A DNA stretch of 64,000 nucleotides. It comes from Longimicrobiales bacterium (GTDB taxonomy: Bacteria; Gemmatimonadota; Gemmatimonadetes; Longimicrobiales; Gaopeijiaceae). A program made the position numbers and the translations under genes. Location of the stretch: assembly GCA_028284495.1 (NCBI GenBank), contig JANQRP010000032.1, positions 168,615 to 232,614 on the forward strand, written 5' to 3'. Numbering within the stretch: the stretch's first letter is position 1; each line of letters begins with the position of its first letter. Shown piece after piece: positions 7,991 to 16,644 of the stretch. The notes under the pieces are model-generated. The model did not search any database. It was not told the origin of the DNA and saw only the letters and a list, made by a program, of their open reading frames with translations.

Positions 7991-9291
7991 TCGGTGGCGG
8001 GCTGGCGGAGCTCGATCCGGTAGCGGACGATGCGCTGCACGCCGAGTTCGTCGCGCGTGACGCCCCACAGCCGGTCGCCGCGGATCACCGGGCGCGGGTA
8101 GGTCCGAAGACCGTCGGGCGCGTGCACCGTCCCCAGAAAGGTACCGTCCGCCTCGAAGACGTCCCACCGCAGCGGCTCGGTCCACACGTACTCGGGGGCG
8201 TCGTTCTCGGGATCCGTGGGGTCCCACGCCGGGTTGTCGCGTCGGATACCCTCGGCCGGGCGCCCGACCCAGATCCGGCCCTCCTCGCCGACCATCAGGT
8301 CGTTGAAGGCGGGCTTCTCGTCCGGGATGTCCGGGCCGTTCCAGCGCCACGCGGGATCCATGGAGCGCATGCTGCGGGTCGCGCTCTCGCGCTCGTACGC
8401 GCGCTCGGCGTCGATGACCGGCACCGGGGGCGCCGCGCGCTCGATCCGGATCGGGCCCTCGGGGTCGAGCAGCGAGAGAGAGTAGGTGTCACTGATCCCG
8501 TGCACCCAGAAGCGCCCCGGCGCGTGCCACTCCGCCTCCTCGGACGGTGAGAAGGGGACCCCGTTCATGGCGACGCCGCCGTTGGCCTCGGCCCTGATCA
8601 TGGGGGCATCGTAGCCGACGTCCGGCGCCGCGAGCGTGTCGACGATGCGCCCCTCGTGAATGGCGATCAGGCCGGCGCGCCACTCACCGACCGCGGTGTC
8701 CTCGCCGAGGTTGATGATCGTCGACGTGTAGATGGTGTCGCCCGGACCGACGAGCATCGGGTTCGACGTCTGGAAGCCGCTTCTCACCACCGGCCACTCG
8801 TCGTCGCGTTCCCCATCGGCGCGGTACACCTGAAGTCGGGCGTTGCCCGGGTCGCGCACCACGACGCGCCCGTCCGACAGCACCACGAGTCCGCCGTCCG
8901 GCTGCCCGAACTCGCCCGGACCGCCTCCGTCGCGGCCCCAGTCGCCGGCGTGCGAGCCGTCCGGCCGGTAGACACGGAGGGTCAGGGCCTGACGATCCAT
9001 GGCGAAGATCCGCCCGCCCGCGTCGACGGCGAGGGACTCGACGCTCCCCAGCATGTACGCGGGATCTCCCTCGAGGACGCCGATCTCCACCTCGGGGACG
9101 AGGTCCGCCTCGCTGCCCCATGCGCTGCCCGCGACGGTCCGAACGACCAGCGTGTCGCCGTCCTGTTCGCGGACGACCTCGGGGCCGGCCGCGACCGCTT
9201 CGTCGGCCGCGTCGGCGCAGCCGGGAAGCGGGATCAGGAAGAGGCACACCCAGAGTGTGGACGGCGAACGTCGTGGTGCTCGGCGGCGCAT
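7987..9291 (-). CDS. 6-bladed beta-propeller lipoprotein (paralog 3)
   Basis: 434 residues. Signal peptide with lipobox (IPLPGC) near residue 25, then the same propeller family as 3218-4501: blade signature GRDGGGPGEF and the ending TRDELGVQRIVRYRIE, almost identical to paralog 1. Aspartate/glycine-rich turns recur at about 45-50-residue spacing. Its stop overlaps the TTG start of the Nudix gene by 4 bases, so an exported protein is coupled to a cytosolic hydrolase. Function unknown. Confidence 0.8.
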   Translation of the reverse strand: MRRRAPRRSPSTLWVCLFLIPLPGCADAADEAVAAGPEVVREQDGDTLVVRTVAGSAWGSEADLVPEVEIGVLEGDPAYMLGSVESLAVDAGGRIFAMDRQALTLRVYRPDGSHAGDWGRDGGGPGEFGQPDGGLVVLSDGRVVVRDPGNARLQVYRADGERDDEWPVVRSGFQTSNPMLVGPGDTIYTSTIINLGEDTAVGEWRAGLIAIHEGRIVDTLAAPDVGYDAPMIRAEANGGVAMNGVPFSPSEEAEWHAPGRFWVHGISDTYSLSLLDPEGPIRIERAAPPVPVIDAERAYERESATRSMRSMDPAWRWNGPDIPDEKPAFNDLMVGEEGRIWVGRPAEGIRRDNPAWDPTDPENDAPEYVWTEPLRWDVFEADGTFLGTVHAPDGLRTYPRPVIRGDRLWGVTRDELGVQRIVRYRIELRQPATD

Positions 9292-9425
9292 GACGGAGCC
9301 TCGGAGGGATCGGCGAGGGAGGACGGAGGGGTGAGGGCGACCGCGTCGCCCCGCTCTTTCGACCGCCCGAGCCTGCGTCGGGTTGCAGGCGCTCCGCTCG
9401 AGGTCGACGAGCGTCCGCCGTCGCT

Positions 9426-11432
9426 CTACGCCGATGGCTCGAGTTCCGGCCGGTCCGTGAAGTGCGCGAGTACGTCCGGGTTCGCGAGCGTGGCCCGGTT
9501 GGAGACGGGCTCCGCGTGCACCGCCCGGCGCACCGCGATCTCGCTGACCTTCCCGGAGGCGGTGCGCGGCACGTCGGGGACCGCGAGGATCACCGCCGGC
9601 ACATGCCGCGGCGTGGTTCCCTCACGGATACGGCGCCGGATCCGATCCCGCAGGCCGTCGTCGAGTTCGAGGCCCGGCCGCAGCACCACGAAGAGCACCA
9701 CGCGCAGGTCACCCTCCCACCGCTGCCCGATCGCCACCGAATCGACGATCTCGTCCATCGTGTCGACCTGGCGATAGATCTCGGCCGTTCCGATCCGCAC
9801 GCCCCCGGGGTTCAGCGTCGTGTCCGATCGGCCGTGTACCACGAACCCGCCGTTCGTCGTGGGTTCGATCCAGTCGCCGTGGCGCCACACGGCGCGTTCC
9901 CCGTCGAAGTGCTCGAAGTAGGCGGCGCGGTAGCGCGAGCCGTCCACGTCGTCGAGGAACCCGACCGGCATCGACGGGAAAGGCGCCGTGCAGACCAGCT
10001 CGCCGGGTTCGCCGGGATCGCAGCGGGATCCGTCCTCGCGCCACGCCTCGACGCTCATTCCCAGCCCCGCGCACTGCAGCTCGCCGCGGTGCACCGGCCC
10101 CGTGGGATCGCCGAGCAGGAAGCAGGACACGATGTCGGTGCCCCCGGAGATGGAGGCCAGGTGCACGTCCGGCTTCACCGAGCGGTACACCCAGTCGAAG
10201 CTCGACGGGAGCAGGGGGGAGCCGGTCGAGAGGATCGTCCGGAGGGACGAGAGGTCGTGGGTCGTCCGTGGCTCGAGCCCGAGCTTCTCGGCCGTCGCCA
10301 GGTACTTCGCGCTCGTGCCGAAGTGCGTGAGGCCGGCCGCGTCCACCAGGTCCCACATCGCCGTCGGCCCCGGGGCGAGCGGGGAGCCGTCCCAGAGCAC
10401 GATCTCCGCACCGACCGACAGCCCGCTGACCAGCCAGTTCCACATCATCCACCCGGTCGTCGTGTAGTAGCAGATGCGGTCACCGGCCCGGAGATCGGTG
10501 TGCAGCGCGAGCTCCTTGAGGTGCTGGAGCAGCGTCCCTCCCTGTCCGTGCACGAGGCACTTCGGGACGCCGGTGGTTCCCGACGAGTAGAGGATGTAGA
10601 GGGGGTGGTCGAAGCGTAGCTGCGCGAAGGGTGCGGGCACCCCGTCGTCGGGGAGCCGACTCCACTCGATCGCCGCGAGTCTCTCCGGGAGCGCCGCGGT
10701 CAGCCGATCGGTGCCGCCCGGCACCTGATCGAGTCCGTACTCGGCCAGAATCACCGCCTCCAGCCCGTGATCCGCGAGGTCGGTCGAGATCGCGGAGACG
10801 CGGTCGGTTCCGTCGTGCCATCGTCCCTTCCAGACCGAGCCGAGGCCCGCGACAAGCACCTTCGGACGCGCCTGGCGGAGGCGGTCGAGCGCGCCCTCGA
10901 CGCCGAAGTCGGTGGAGCAGCACGTCCACGTCGCTCCGAGCGTGGAGGTCGCGAGCATGGCGATCACGGCCTCGGCGACATTCGGCAGGAAGCCGGCCAC
11001 GACGTCGCCTTCGCCAGCGCCGAGGGCCCGAAGCCCACGGGCGACGCGTGCGACCTCGGTCCGAAGCGCGGCACGGGTGAGCGATCGCACCCGGCCGAAC
11101 TCGTTCCACGAGGTCAGCGCCGGTGCGGCGGACTCCGACCCGGAGCCGGGGATCGGTCGGAGCAGGTTCTCGGCGAAGTTCAGGCGCGCGCCCTCGAACC
11201 ATCGGGCGCCCGGCATCCGGTCGGCGTGGTGCAGCACGGACGTGCAGGGCGCCGAGGCGATGACGCCGGAGACGTCCCAGACCGCGCTCCAGAACGCGGC
11301 CGGATCGGCGACGGACCGATCGTGGAGCCGGCCCATGACCCCGGCCCCGGGCTCCACACCCAGCGTCCGTGCGAAACGCGCGAGCGCGGAGGCCTCGACC
11401 CGTTCGGGGGTCGGACGCCACAGCTCGCTCAC
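9426..11432 (-). CDS. aacS: Acetoacetyl-CoA synthetase
   Basis: 668 residues, ANL adenylate-forming superfamily. The ATP loop YSSGTTGVPK and the family-specific stretches TTTGWMMWNWL and LVHGQGGTLLQHLKE identify the acetoacetate-specific branch; the C-terminal RTASGKVSEIAVRRAV contains the conserved Lys of the mobile domain. It converts acetoacetate, ATP and CoA to acetoacetyl-CoA. Last gene of the marR-unknown-fah-aacS operon (27 bp after fah), where it would recover the acetoacetate released by fumarylacetoacetase and send it to thiolysis. Cytosolic. Confidence 0.93.
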   Translation of the reverse strand: MSELWRPTPERVEASALARFARTLGVEPGAGVMGRLHDRSVADPAAFWSAVWDVSGVIASAPCTSVLHHADRMPGARWFEGARLNFAENLLRPIPGSGSESAAPALTSWNEFGRVRSLTRAALRTEVARVARGLRALGAGEGDVVAGFLPNVAEAVIAMLATSTLGATWTCCSTDFGVEGALDRLRQARPKVLVAGLGSVWKGRWHDGTDRVSAISTDLADHGLEAVILAEYGLDQVPGGTDRLTAALPERLAAIEWSRLPDDGVPAPFAQLRFDHPLYILYSSGTTGVPKCLVHGQGGTLLQHLKELALHTDLRAGDRICYYTTTGWMMWNWLVSGLSVGAEIVLWDGSPLAPGPTAMWDLVDAAGLTHFGTSAKYLATAEKLGLEPRTTHDLSSLRTILSTGSPLLPSSFDWVYRSVKPDVHLASISGGTDIVSCFLLGDPTGPVHRGELQCAGLGMSVEAWREDGSRCDPGEPGELVCTAPFPSMPVGFLDDVDGSRYRAAYFEHFDGERAVWRHGDWIEPTTNGGFVVHGRSDTTLNPGGVRIGTAEIYRQVDTMDEIVDSVAIGQRWEGDLRVVLFVVLRPGLELDDGLRDRIRRRIREGTTPRHVPAVILAVPDVPRTASGKVSEIAVRRAVHAEPVSNRATLANPDVLAHFTDRPELEPSA

Positions 11433-11459
11433 CGCTTCGTCACCTCCCGGACGCCGGCG

Positions 11460-12794
11460 TCACGGGGATGGCGCGTGGGCGGGGTCCGCCGGCAGCACCC
11501 GTCCCGTGCACGCCCCGAACCCGATCGAGCGAAATCCGTCCCGCTCGCAGCGCCCCGAAAGGACGACGTCGTCGCCGTCCTCGAGGAACGCCCGCTCCTC
11601 GCCGTTCGCCAGGCTGATCGGCGTCCGCCCGCCGGTCGAGAGCTCGAGGAGGCACCCGGACTCGGAACGGTCGGGTCCCGATACGGTGCCGCTCGCGATG
11701 AGATCGCCGGCGCGGAGGTTGCAGCCGTTGCTCGCGTGGTGCGTGAGCATCTGCGCGAACGTCCAGTACAGACCCAGCGAGTCTCCGCGCGTCAGCACCT
11801 CCGGACCGTCGCCGCGATCCCGCATCGCCGATGTGTGCAACGCGACCTCGAGACGGATGTCCACGCCGCCGTCCACCCGGTTGGACACGTCGTCGAGGTA
11901 GGGAAGCGGCTGCGGATCGCCGTCCGGACGTTCGAACGCCGGGGCGCGGAAGGGGGCCAGCGCCTCACGCGTGACCACCCAGGGCGAGACCGACGTCGCG
12001 AAGCTCTTGCCGAGGAAGGGCCCGAGCGGCTGGTACTCCCACCCCTGGATGTCTCGCGCCGACCAGTCGTTCACGAGGCACACCCCGAAGATGCGCTCCT
12101 CGGCCTCCCGGAGCGGCACGGTCTCGCCCAGCGCGTTCTCGCCGGCCACGAACACCCCGAGCTCCAGTTCGTAGTCGAGTCGAGCCGAACGGCCGAACGT
12201 CGGAGGGGCGTCGTCCGCCGAGGGGCGGAGTTGACCGGTCGGGCGGCGGATCGGCGTGCCGCTCGGCACGAGCGACGAGGCGCGTCCGTGGTACCCGATC
12301 GGGATCCAGCGCCAGTTGGGCAGCAGCGGGTTGTCGGGACGGAAGAGCTGCCCGACGCGGGTGGCGTGGTGGATGGAGGCGTAGAAGTCGGTGTAGTCGC
12401 CGACCTGGGCGGGAACGAGCATTCGGACATCCGAACCCGGAACCAGGTGTGGCGTAACCGACGCCTGCGTCGCGGCATCCGCCTGCGCGGACAGCAGCTC
12501 GAAGAGCCGGTGGCGAAGCGACACGCGGTCCGCCGTGTCGTGCGCCATCAGTGCGTTCAACGACGGGGCTCCCAGGGCGGTGCGGGTGGCGAGGCCGTCG
12601 AGCAGGCCCGCCTCCGCGGCGCGGCCCAGGTCGAGCACCCGATCCCCGATCGCGACCCCGACGCCGGGTTGTCCGGACTCCCGCGCGAACCGTCCAAAGG
12701 GGAGGTTCTGGATAGGGAAGTCCGCGTCGGTCGCGTCGGCCGATTCCACCCAGGAGGTGGCAGCGGCGTCGTGTGTATGGTCGAGGTCGGTCAT
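11460..12794 (-). CDS. fahA: Fumarylacetoacetase
   Basis: 444 residues; the family is usually about 420-440. The ATG at 12794 shares its A with the stop of the preceding gene (TGATG); the much longer open frame upstream is not coding. Motifs: VGDYTDFYASIHHATRVG with the metal-binding Asp and catalytic His, YELELGVFVAG with metal-ligand Glu residues, VNDWSARDIQ with the metal Asp, and SGTVSGP. It hydrolyses fumarylacetoacetate to fumarate and acetoacetate, the last step of tyrosine catabolism. Sits between an unknown gene and acetoacetyl-CoA synthetase. Confidence 0.95.
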   Translation of the reverse strand: MTDLDHTHDAAATSWVESADATDADFPIQNLPFGRFARESGQPGVGVAIGDRVLDLGRAAEAGLLDGLATRTALGAPSLNALMAHDTADRVSLRHRLFELLSAQADAATQASVTPHLVPGSDVRMLVPAQVGDYTDFYASIHHATRVGQLFRPDNPLLPNWRWIPIGYHGRASSLVPSGTPIRRPTGQLRPSADDAPPTFGRSARLDYELELGVFVAGENALGETVPLREAEERIFGVCLVNDWSARDIQGWEYQPLGPFLGKSFATSVSPWVVTREALAPFRAPAFERPDGDPQPLPYLDDVSNRVDGGVDIRLEVALHTSAMRDRGDGPEVLTRGDSLGLYWTFAQMLTHHASNGCNLRAGDLIASGTVSGPDRSESGCLLELSTGGRTPISLANGEERAFLEDGDDVVLSGRCERDGFRSIGFGACTGRVLPADPAHAPSP

Positions 12795-13765
12795 CAGGTG
12801 TCGGTGGGGGTGCGGGTGCGGGTGGGGACGGGGGAGCGCGGGAGAAGGGAAAGCGCCTCGGCTCCCTCGAGCGGCTCCACGAAGGAGCACGAGCCGATCG
12901 AGAGGCAGCCGTTCGTGCGTGCGGTCGAGATGGAGGCCGCCGGGAACCGCTCGAGGTCCGGCGGTCGGGGGTCGGTCAGCAGCGAGCGGAGTTCGCCGGC
13001 GGGCAGATCCGGATCGGCGAGGGCACGGGCCGTCGCGAGGATGACGCCGAGGTACCCCAGCATCGGTCCACGGGGCGCGTCGGGCTCGTAGGTGAGCGGG
13101 CGCGTCGCCGGGAGCGGGTGGTGGAGGCCGGCGGTCGCCTTCCACGGGAGGTTGCGGTCGGCGCACTCTCGGATGAACCGTGCGACGTCCTCGACCGGAG
13201 GGATCTCGTCCGGCACCACGCTGCCCGTCCGAAGCTTGCCGGCGCCCCGGCCGGTCCGCGCCCGGAGCTCCGCGAGGGTGTTCAGCAGTGCCCCAACCTC
13301 GCACGAGTCCGTGGCTTCGGCATGGACCTCGGCATCCGGAAACAGGTCGGTCAGGAGGTCGACGGTCGCGCCGAGCGCGTCCAGCCCGACCACGCCGGCG
13401 ACCTTCGTCTCCACCGCGCCGACCTCGACCCGCCCGGCCGCCTCGCCCGCGAACTCGGCGTGCTCGGCGCGCAGTCGATCCACCGCGTCGCTCGACGCGG
13501 GCAGGGCGAGCAGCAGGCTGACCCGGCACGGATCTGCCACCGAAAGTGCCTCGAGGAACTCCATACGCCGGCTCCATGGCACGATCAGGCGCCCGAGCAT
13601 CCAGCCCTGGGGCCCGCCCCGGTACGCCAGGTAGTTGCGGACCGTATCGGCCATTCCGAGGCCCGCCGGCGGGAAGAGGCCCGCGTAGTCGAAGAGGCCG
13701 GCGAACAGCGCTCGTACGCGAGGGTCCACGTTGCTCCCGGGCCCGTCCGGGCGCGCGTTGCTCAC
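12794..13765 (-). CDS. Uncharacterised protein coupled to fumarylacetoacetase
   Basis: 323 residues, no signal peptide or membrane segment, so cytosolic. I do not recognise a named family. The alternating strand/helix pattern with glycine-ended strands suggests a TIM-barrel-like fold. The most conserved-looking block is GKLRTGSVVPDEIPPVEDVA followed by NLPWKATAGLHHPL, with Lys, Arg and paired His as candidate active-site residues; a Cys pair occurs in NGCLSIGSCSF. It starts at a GTG overlapping the marR stop (GTGA) and ends on the fah start (TGATG). Coupling on both sides puts it in homogentisate breakdown. A role replacing maleylacetoacetate isomerase is a hypothesis only. Confidence 0.8.
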   Translation of the reverse strand: MSNARPDGPGSNVDPRVRALFAGLFDYAGLFPPAGLGMADTVRNYLAYRGGPQGWMLGRLIVPWSRRMEFLEALSVADPCRVSLLLALPASSDAVDRLRAEHAEFAGEAAGRVEVGAVETKVAGVVGLDALGATVDLLTDLFPDAEVHAEATDSCEVGALLNTLAELRARTGRGAGKLRTGSVVPDEIPPVEDVARFIRECADRNLPWKATAGLHHPLPATRPLTYEPDAPRGPMLGYLGVILATARALADPDLPAGELRSLLTDPRPPDLERFPAASISTARTNGCLSIGSCSFVEPLEGAEALSLLPRSPVPTRTRTPTDT

Positions 13766-14223
13766 GTGCGCCCCGCGACCCGGCGGAGGAGCCGGAGCAG
13801 GGTCTCACGTTCGGCCGGGCCGAGCGCCGAAGTCAGTTCGGCCTCGACCTCATCGATGCGGGCGTGCGCGTCGGCGAGCAGTGCGTCGCCCTTCGGCGTC
13901 GTCCGCACGACGAACCGCCGCCGGTCGTCGGCGTCCCGTCGGCGCGTGATCAGGCCGCGTCGCTCGAGCTTCTCGAGCGGGCCGACGAGTACGGACGGCG
14001 CCGTACCGATCTCGTCGGCGATCTCGGTCTGCGCACGGTCGGGTGTGTTGGCGACGAACTCGAGGGCGGCGAACTGGATCGGCGCGAGTCCGAGCGACTC
14101 GAATGCGCGCGCGAAGATCTGTGCGGCGATCCCGTAGCAGATGCGGAGGTTGAAGCCGATCAGGTCGGGAAGGCGCCCCTGATCCGCGTCGGGCACCCGG
14201 GTCAGGGTCGTGTCGGAGGGCAT
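13762..14223 (-). CDS. MarR family transcriptional regulator (homogentisate operon)
   Basis: 153 residues, winged-helix MarR fold: recognition region IADEIGTAPSVLVGPLEKLERRGLI, then the wing with RRRDADDRRRFVVRTT (conserved D-x-R). MarR proteins bind as dimers to inverted repeats and are released by aromatic ligands. First gene of the fah operon, divergent from hppD-hmgA. A near-perfect inverted repeat lies 3 bases upstream of its start and overlaps the hppD -35 box. It probably represses both operons; homogentisate or a related acid is the obvious candidate effector. Confidence 0.9.
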   Translation of the reverse strand: MPSDTTLTRVPDADQGRLPDLIGFNLRICYGIAAQIFARAFESLGLAPIQFAALEFVANTPDRAQTEIADEIGTAPSVLVGPLEKLERRGLITRRRDADDRRRFVVRTTPKGDALLADAHARIDEVEAELTSALGPAERETLLRLLRRVAGRT

Positions 14224-14225
14224 TG

Positions 14226-14256
14226 GTTGACCTGGTAAACGAAATAGCCGAATAAT
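14226..14256. promoter_or_regulatory. Divergent operator and hppD promoter
   Basis: An inverted repeat GTTGACC-T-GGTAAAC (one mismatch) spans 14226-14240. On the + strand, TTGACC (14227-14232) and AATAAT (14251-14256, 5 of 6 to the sigma70 -10) are separated by 18 bp and would start transcription near 14263, about 85 bases before hppD. The repeat overlaps the -35 box and lies at the marR start, so MarR binding would block both directions. Inferred from sequence only. Confidence 0.5.
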
Positions 14257-14347
14257 GATCGACTCAGTATACGGTCGGCCCTCCGCCGAGGGCTACCGAC
14301 GCCCAGCGGCCGCCCGGAAGGCGGCGCCCCACCCCGGAGCATTCGTC

Positions 14348-15436
14348 GTGAGCGACAATCCCATCGGTCTCAAGCGGATCCACCATCTCAACTTCTGGAC
14401 CGGCAACGCCAAGCAGGCGGCGTTCTATTACCGGAACGCGTTCGGCTTCTCGCAGATCGCCTTCTCGGGGCTCGAGTCCGGCATCCGCGACCGTGCCTCG
14501 TGGGTCATGCGCCAGGGCGACGCCACCTTCGTCATCTCGTCCGGGCTCACGCAGGAGTCGCCGATCAACGACTGGGTCTCGAAGCACGGCGACGGCGTCC
14601 GCGACATCGCCTTCGAGGTGGAGAACGCGGACGATGCCTTCCGCGAGGCGGTGGCGCGCGGGGCGGCTCCGGAGTGGGAGCCGCGAGACGTCTCGGACGA
14701 CCACGGCACCATCCGCTGGGGAGCCGTCCGCACGTACGGCGACACGATCCACTCGCTCATTTCGAACGTCGACTACGACGGCCCGTTCCTCCCCGGCTTC
14801 GTGGCGAAGCACGTGCCGGGTCCGGACTTCGGGATCGAGACCGTCGACCACGTGGTCGGCAACGTCGAGCTGGGCGAGATGGAGACGTGGGCGTCGTGGT
14901 ACGCCGGCGTGCTCGGGTTCGAGCGCTACATTTCCTTCGACGACAAGGACATCTCGACGGAGTACAGCGCGTTGATGAGCATCGTGATGTCCGACGGCTC
15001 GCAGCGAGTGAAGTTTCCGATCAACGAGCCCGCCGAGGGCAAGAAGAAGAGCCAGATCGACGAGTACCTCGAGTTCAACGGCGGTCCCGGTGTGCAGCAC
15101 GTCGCGATGCTCACGAAGAACATTCGGCGCACCGTGCGTTCGCTCCGTGACGCCGGCGTCGAGTTCCTCCAGGTGCCCGACACCTACTACGAGGCGCTCC
15201 CCGGCCGCGTCGGTGACATCGACGAGGAGTTCGGATCGCTGGCGGAGTTGGGCGTGCTCGTCGATCGTGACGAGGAGGGCTACCTGCTGCAGCTCTTCAC
15301 CAAGCCCGTCCAGGACCGCCCGACCGTCTTCTTCGAGTTGATCCAGCGCGAGGGTAGCCGCGGCTTCGGGAAGGGCAACTTCAAGGCCCTTTTCGAGGCG
15401 ATCGAGCGCGAACAGGCCGCCCGCGGCAACCTCTGA
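14348..15436 (+). CDS. hppD: 4-hydroxyphenylpyruvate dioxygenase
   Basis: 362 residues from the GTG at 14348; an earlier in-frame ATG at 14255 adds an unlike-family leader that overlaps the promoter. Two vicinal-oxygen-chelate domains. The Fe(II) triad is visible as the His of [10 protein letters not shown], the His of GVQHVAM and the Glu of [10 protein letters not shown]; the C-terminal signature [18 protein letters not shown] is diagnostic. It converts 4-hydroxyphenylpyruvate to homogentisate with O2. First gene of a two-gene operon with hmgA, 13 bp apart. Length is normal for the family. Confidence 0.97.
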   Translation: MSDNPIGLKRIHHLNFWTGNAKQAAFYYRNAFGFSQIAFSGLESGIRDRASWVMRQGDATFVISSGLTQESPINDWVSKHGDGVRDIAFEVENADDAFREAVARGAAPEWEPRDVSDDHGTIRWGAVRTYGDTIHSLISNVDYDGPFLPGFVAKHVPGPDFGIETVDHVVGNVELGEMETWASWYAGVLGFERYISFDDKDISTEYSALMSIVMSDGSQRVKFPINEPAEGKKKSQIDEYLEFNGGPGVQHVAMLTKNIRRTVRSLRDAGVEFLQVPDTYYEALPGRVGDIDEEFGSLAELGVLVDRDEEGYLLQLFTKPVQDRPTVFFELIQREGSRGFGKGNFKALFEAIEREQAARGNL

Positions 15437-15449
15437 TCCGGAGCCATCC

Positions 15450-16634
15450 ATGCCGTTCTACCACCGCCTCGGCCAGATCCCCCGCAAGCGCCACATGCAG
15501 TTCCGGAAGGAGGACGGGGGGCTCCACCAGGAGCAGCTCATCGGGAACAAGGGGTTCAGCGGCATCAGCTCGCTGATGTACCACATCCGTCCGCCGACGA
15601 CCGTCACCGACTACGAGCTGGTCCGCGAGGTGAAGCTGGAGAAGGACCCCGACGCGCGGCTCCGGCACCGCCACTTCCGGCTGATGGAGACGCCGGTGGG
15701 TGGAAGCCCGGTGATGGATCGCCGCCCGCTCCTCTTCAACGCGGACGTGTCGTCGTGGTGGGTCCGCCCCGAAGCCCAGGACGACTTCTTCTATCGGAAC
15801 GCCCAGGGTGACGAGCTCGTGTACGTGGCCGAGGGGCAGGGCACGCTCGAGACGCAGTTCGGCGACCTTGCCTTCCGCCAGGGCGACTACGTCGTCATCC
15901 CGAGGTCGATCCTTCACCGGTACCGGTTCGACAGCGAGGGTCGCGAGGAGGGCGCCGGACTCGGAGCGCTCCTGATCCTGGAGGCTCGGGGCTACTATCG
16001 GGCGCCGAGGCGGTACCGCAACGAGCACGGTCAGCTCATCGAGGGGGCACCGTACAGCGAGCGGGACATCCGCCCGCCCGAGACGCTCCGCACCTACGAC
16101 GAGGAAGGCGAGTTCCCGATCGTCGTGAAGCAGTACGACGCGTTCACCCGCTTCACGCTCGACCATCATCCGCTGGACGTGGTGGGCTGGGACGGCTTTT
16201 TCTTCCCGTGGGCGTTCTCGATCTACGATTTCGAGCCGAAGGTGGGCCGCTTCCATCTGCCCCCGCCGGTGCACCAGACCTTCGAGTGCGAAGGCTTCGT
16301 GGTGTGCTCGTTCTGCCCGCGGCCGTACGACTTCGATCCGGAGTCGGTGCCGGCGCCGTACGCGCACTCGAACGTCATGTCGGACGAGGTGCTCTTCTAC
16401 TCGTCGGAGGAGTTCATGAGTCGAAAGGGGATCGCGTACGGGTCACTGACGCTGCACCCGGACGGGATTCCCCACGGGCCGCACCCGGGGAAGACCGAGG
16501 CCTCGCTCGGGGCGAAGGGCACGGACGAGTACGCGGTCATGTTCGACACCTTCCGCCCGCTCTACGTCGCGAAGGGTCTCACCGACTACGAGGACGACAC
16601 GTACCAGCGCAGCTGGCTCGCGGTCGAGCCGTAG
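15450..16634 (+). CDS. hmgA: Homogentisate 1,2-dioxygenase
   Basis: 394 residues, the shorter bacterial form (human and Pseudomonas enzymes are about 430-445). Cupin-type enzyme that opens the homogentisate ring to maleylacetoacetate. Metal-site motifs are HLPPPVHQTFE and PYAHSNVMSDE, giving the His/Glu/His Fe(II) ligands; the N-terminal KRHMQFRKEDG and HGPHPGKTEASLG segments are also family-typical. It follows hppD by 13 bp. The product needs isomerisation before fumarylacetoacetase can act, yet no classical isomerase is encoded nearby. Confidence 0.95.
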   Translation: MPFYHRLGQIPRKRHMQFRKEDGGLHQEQLIGNKGFSGISSLMYHIRPPTTVTDYELVREVKLEKDPDARLRHRHFRLMETPVGGSPVMDRRPLLFNADVSSWWVRPEAQDDFFYRNAQGDELVYVAEGQGTLETQFGDLAFRQGDYVVIPRSILHRYRFDSEGREEGAGLGALLILEARGYYRAPRRYRNEHGQLIEGAPYSERDIRPPETLRTYDEEGEFPIVVKQYDAFTRFTLDHHPLDVVGWDGFFFPWAFSIYDFEPKVGRFHLPPPVHQTFECEGFVVCSFCPRPYDFDPESVPAPYAHSNVMSDEVLFYSSEEFMSRKGIAYGSLTLHPDGIPHGPHPGKTEASLGAKGTDEYAVMFDTFRPLYVAKGLTDYEDDTYQRSWLAVEP

Positions 16635-16644
16635 GCGCGCAGCC

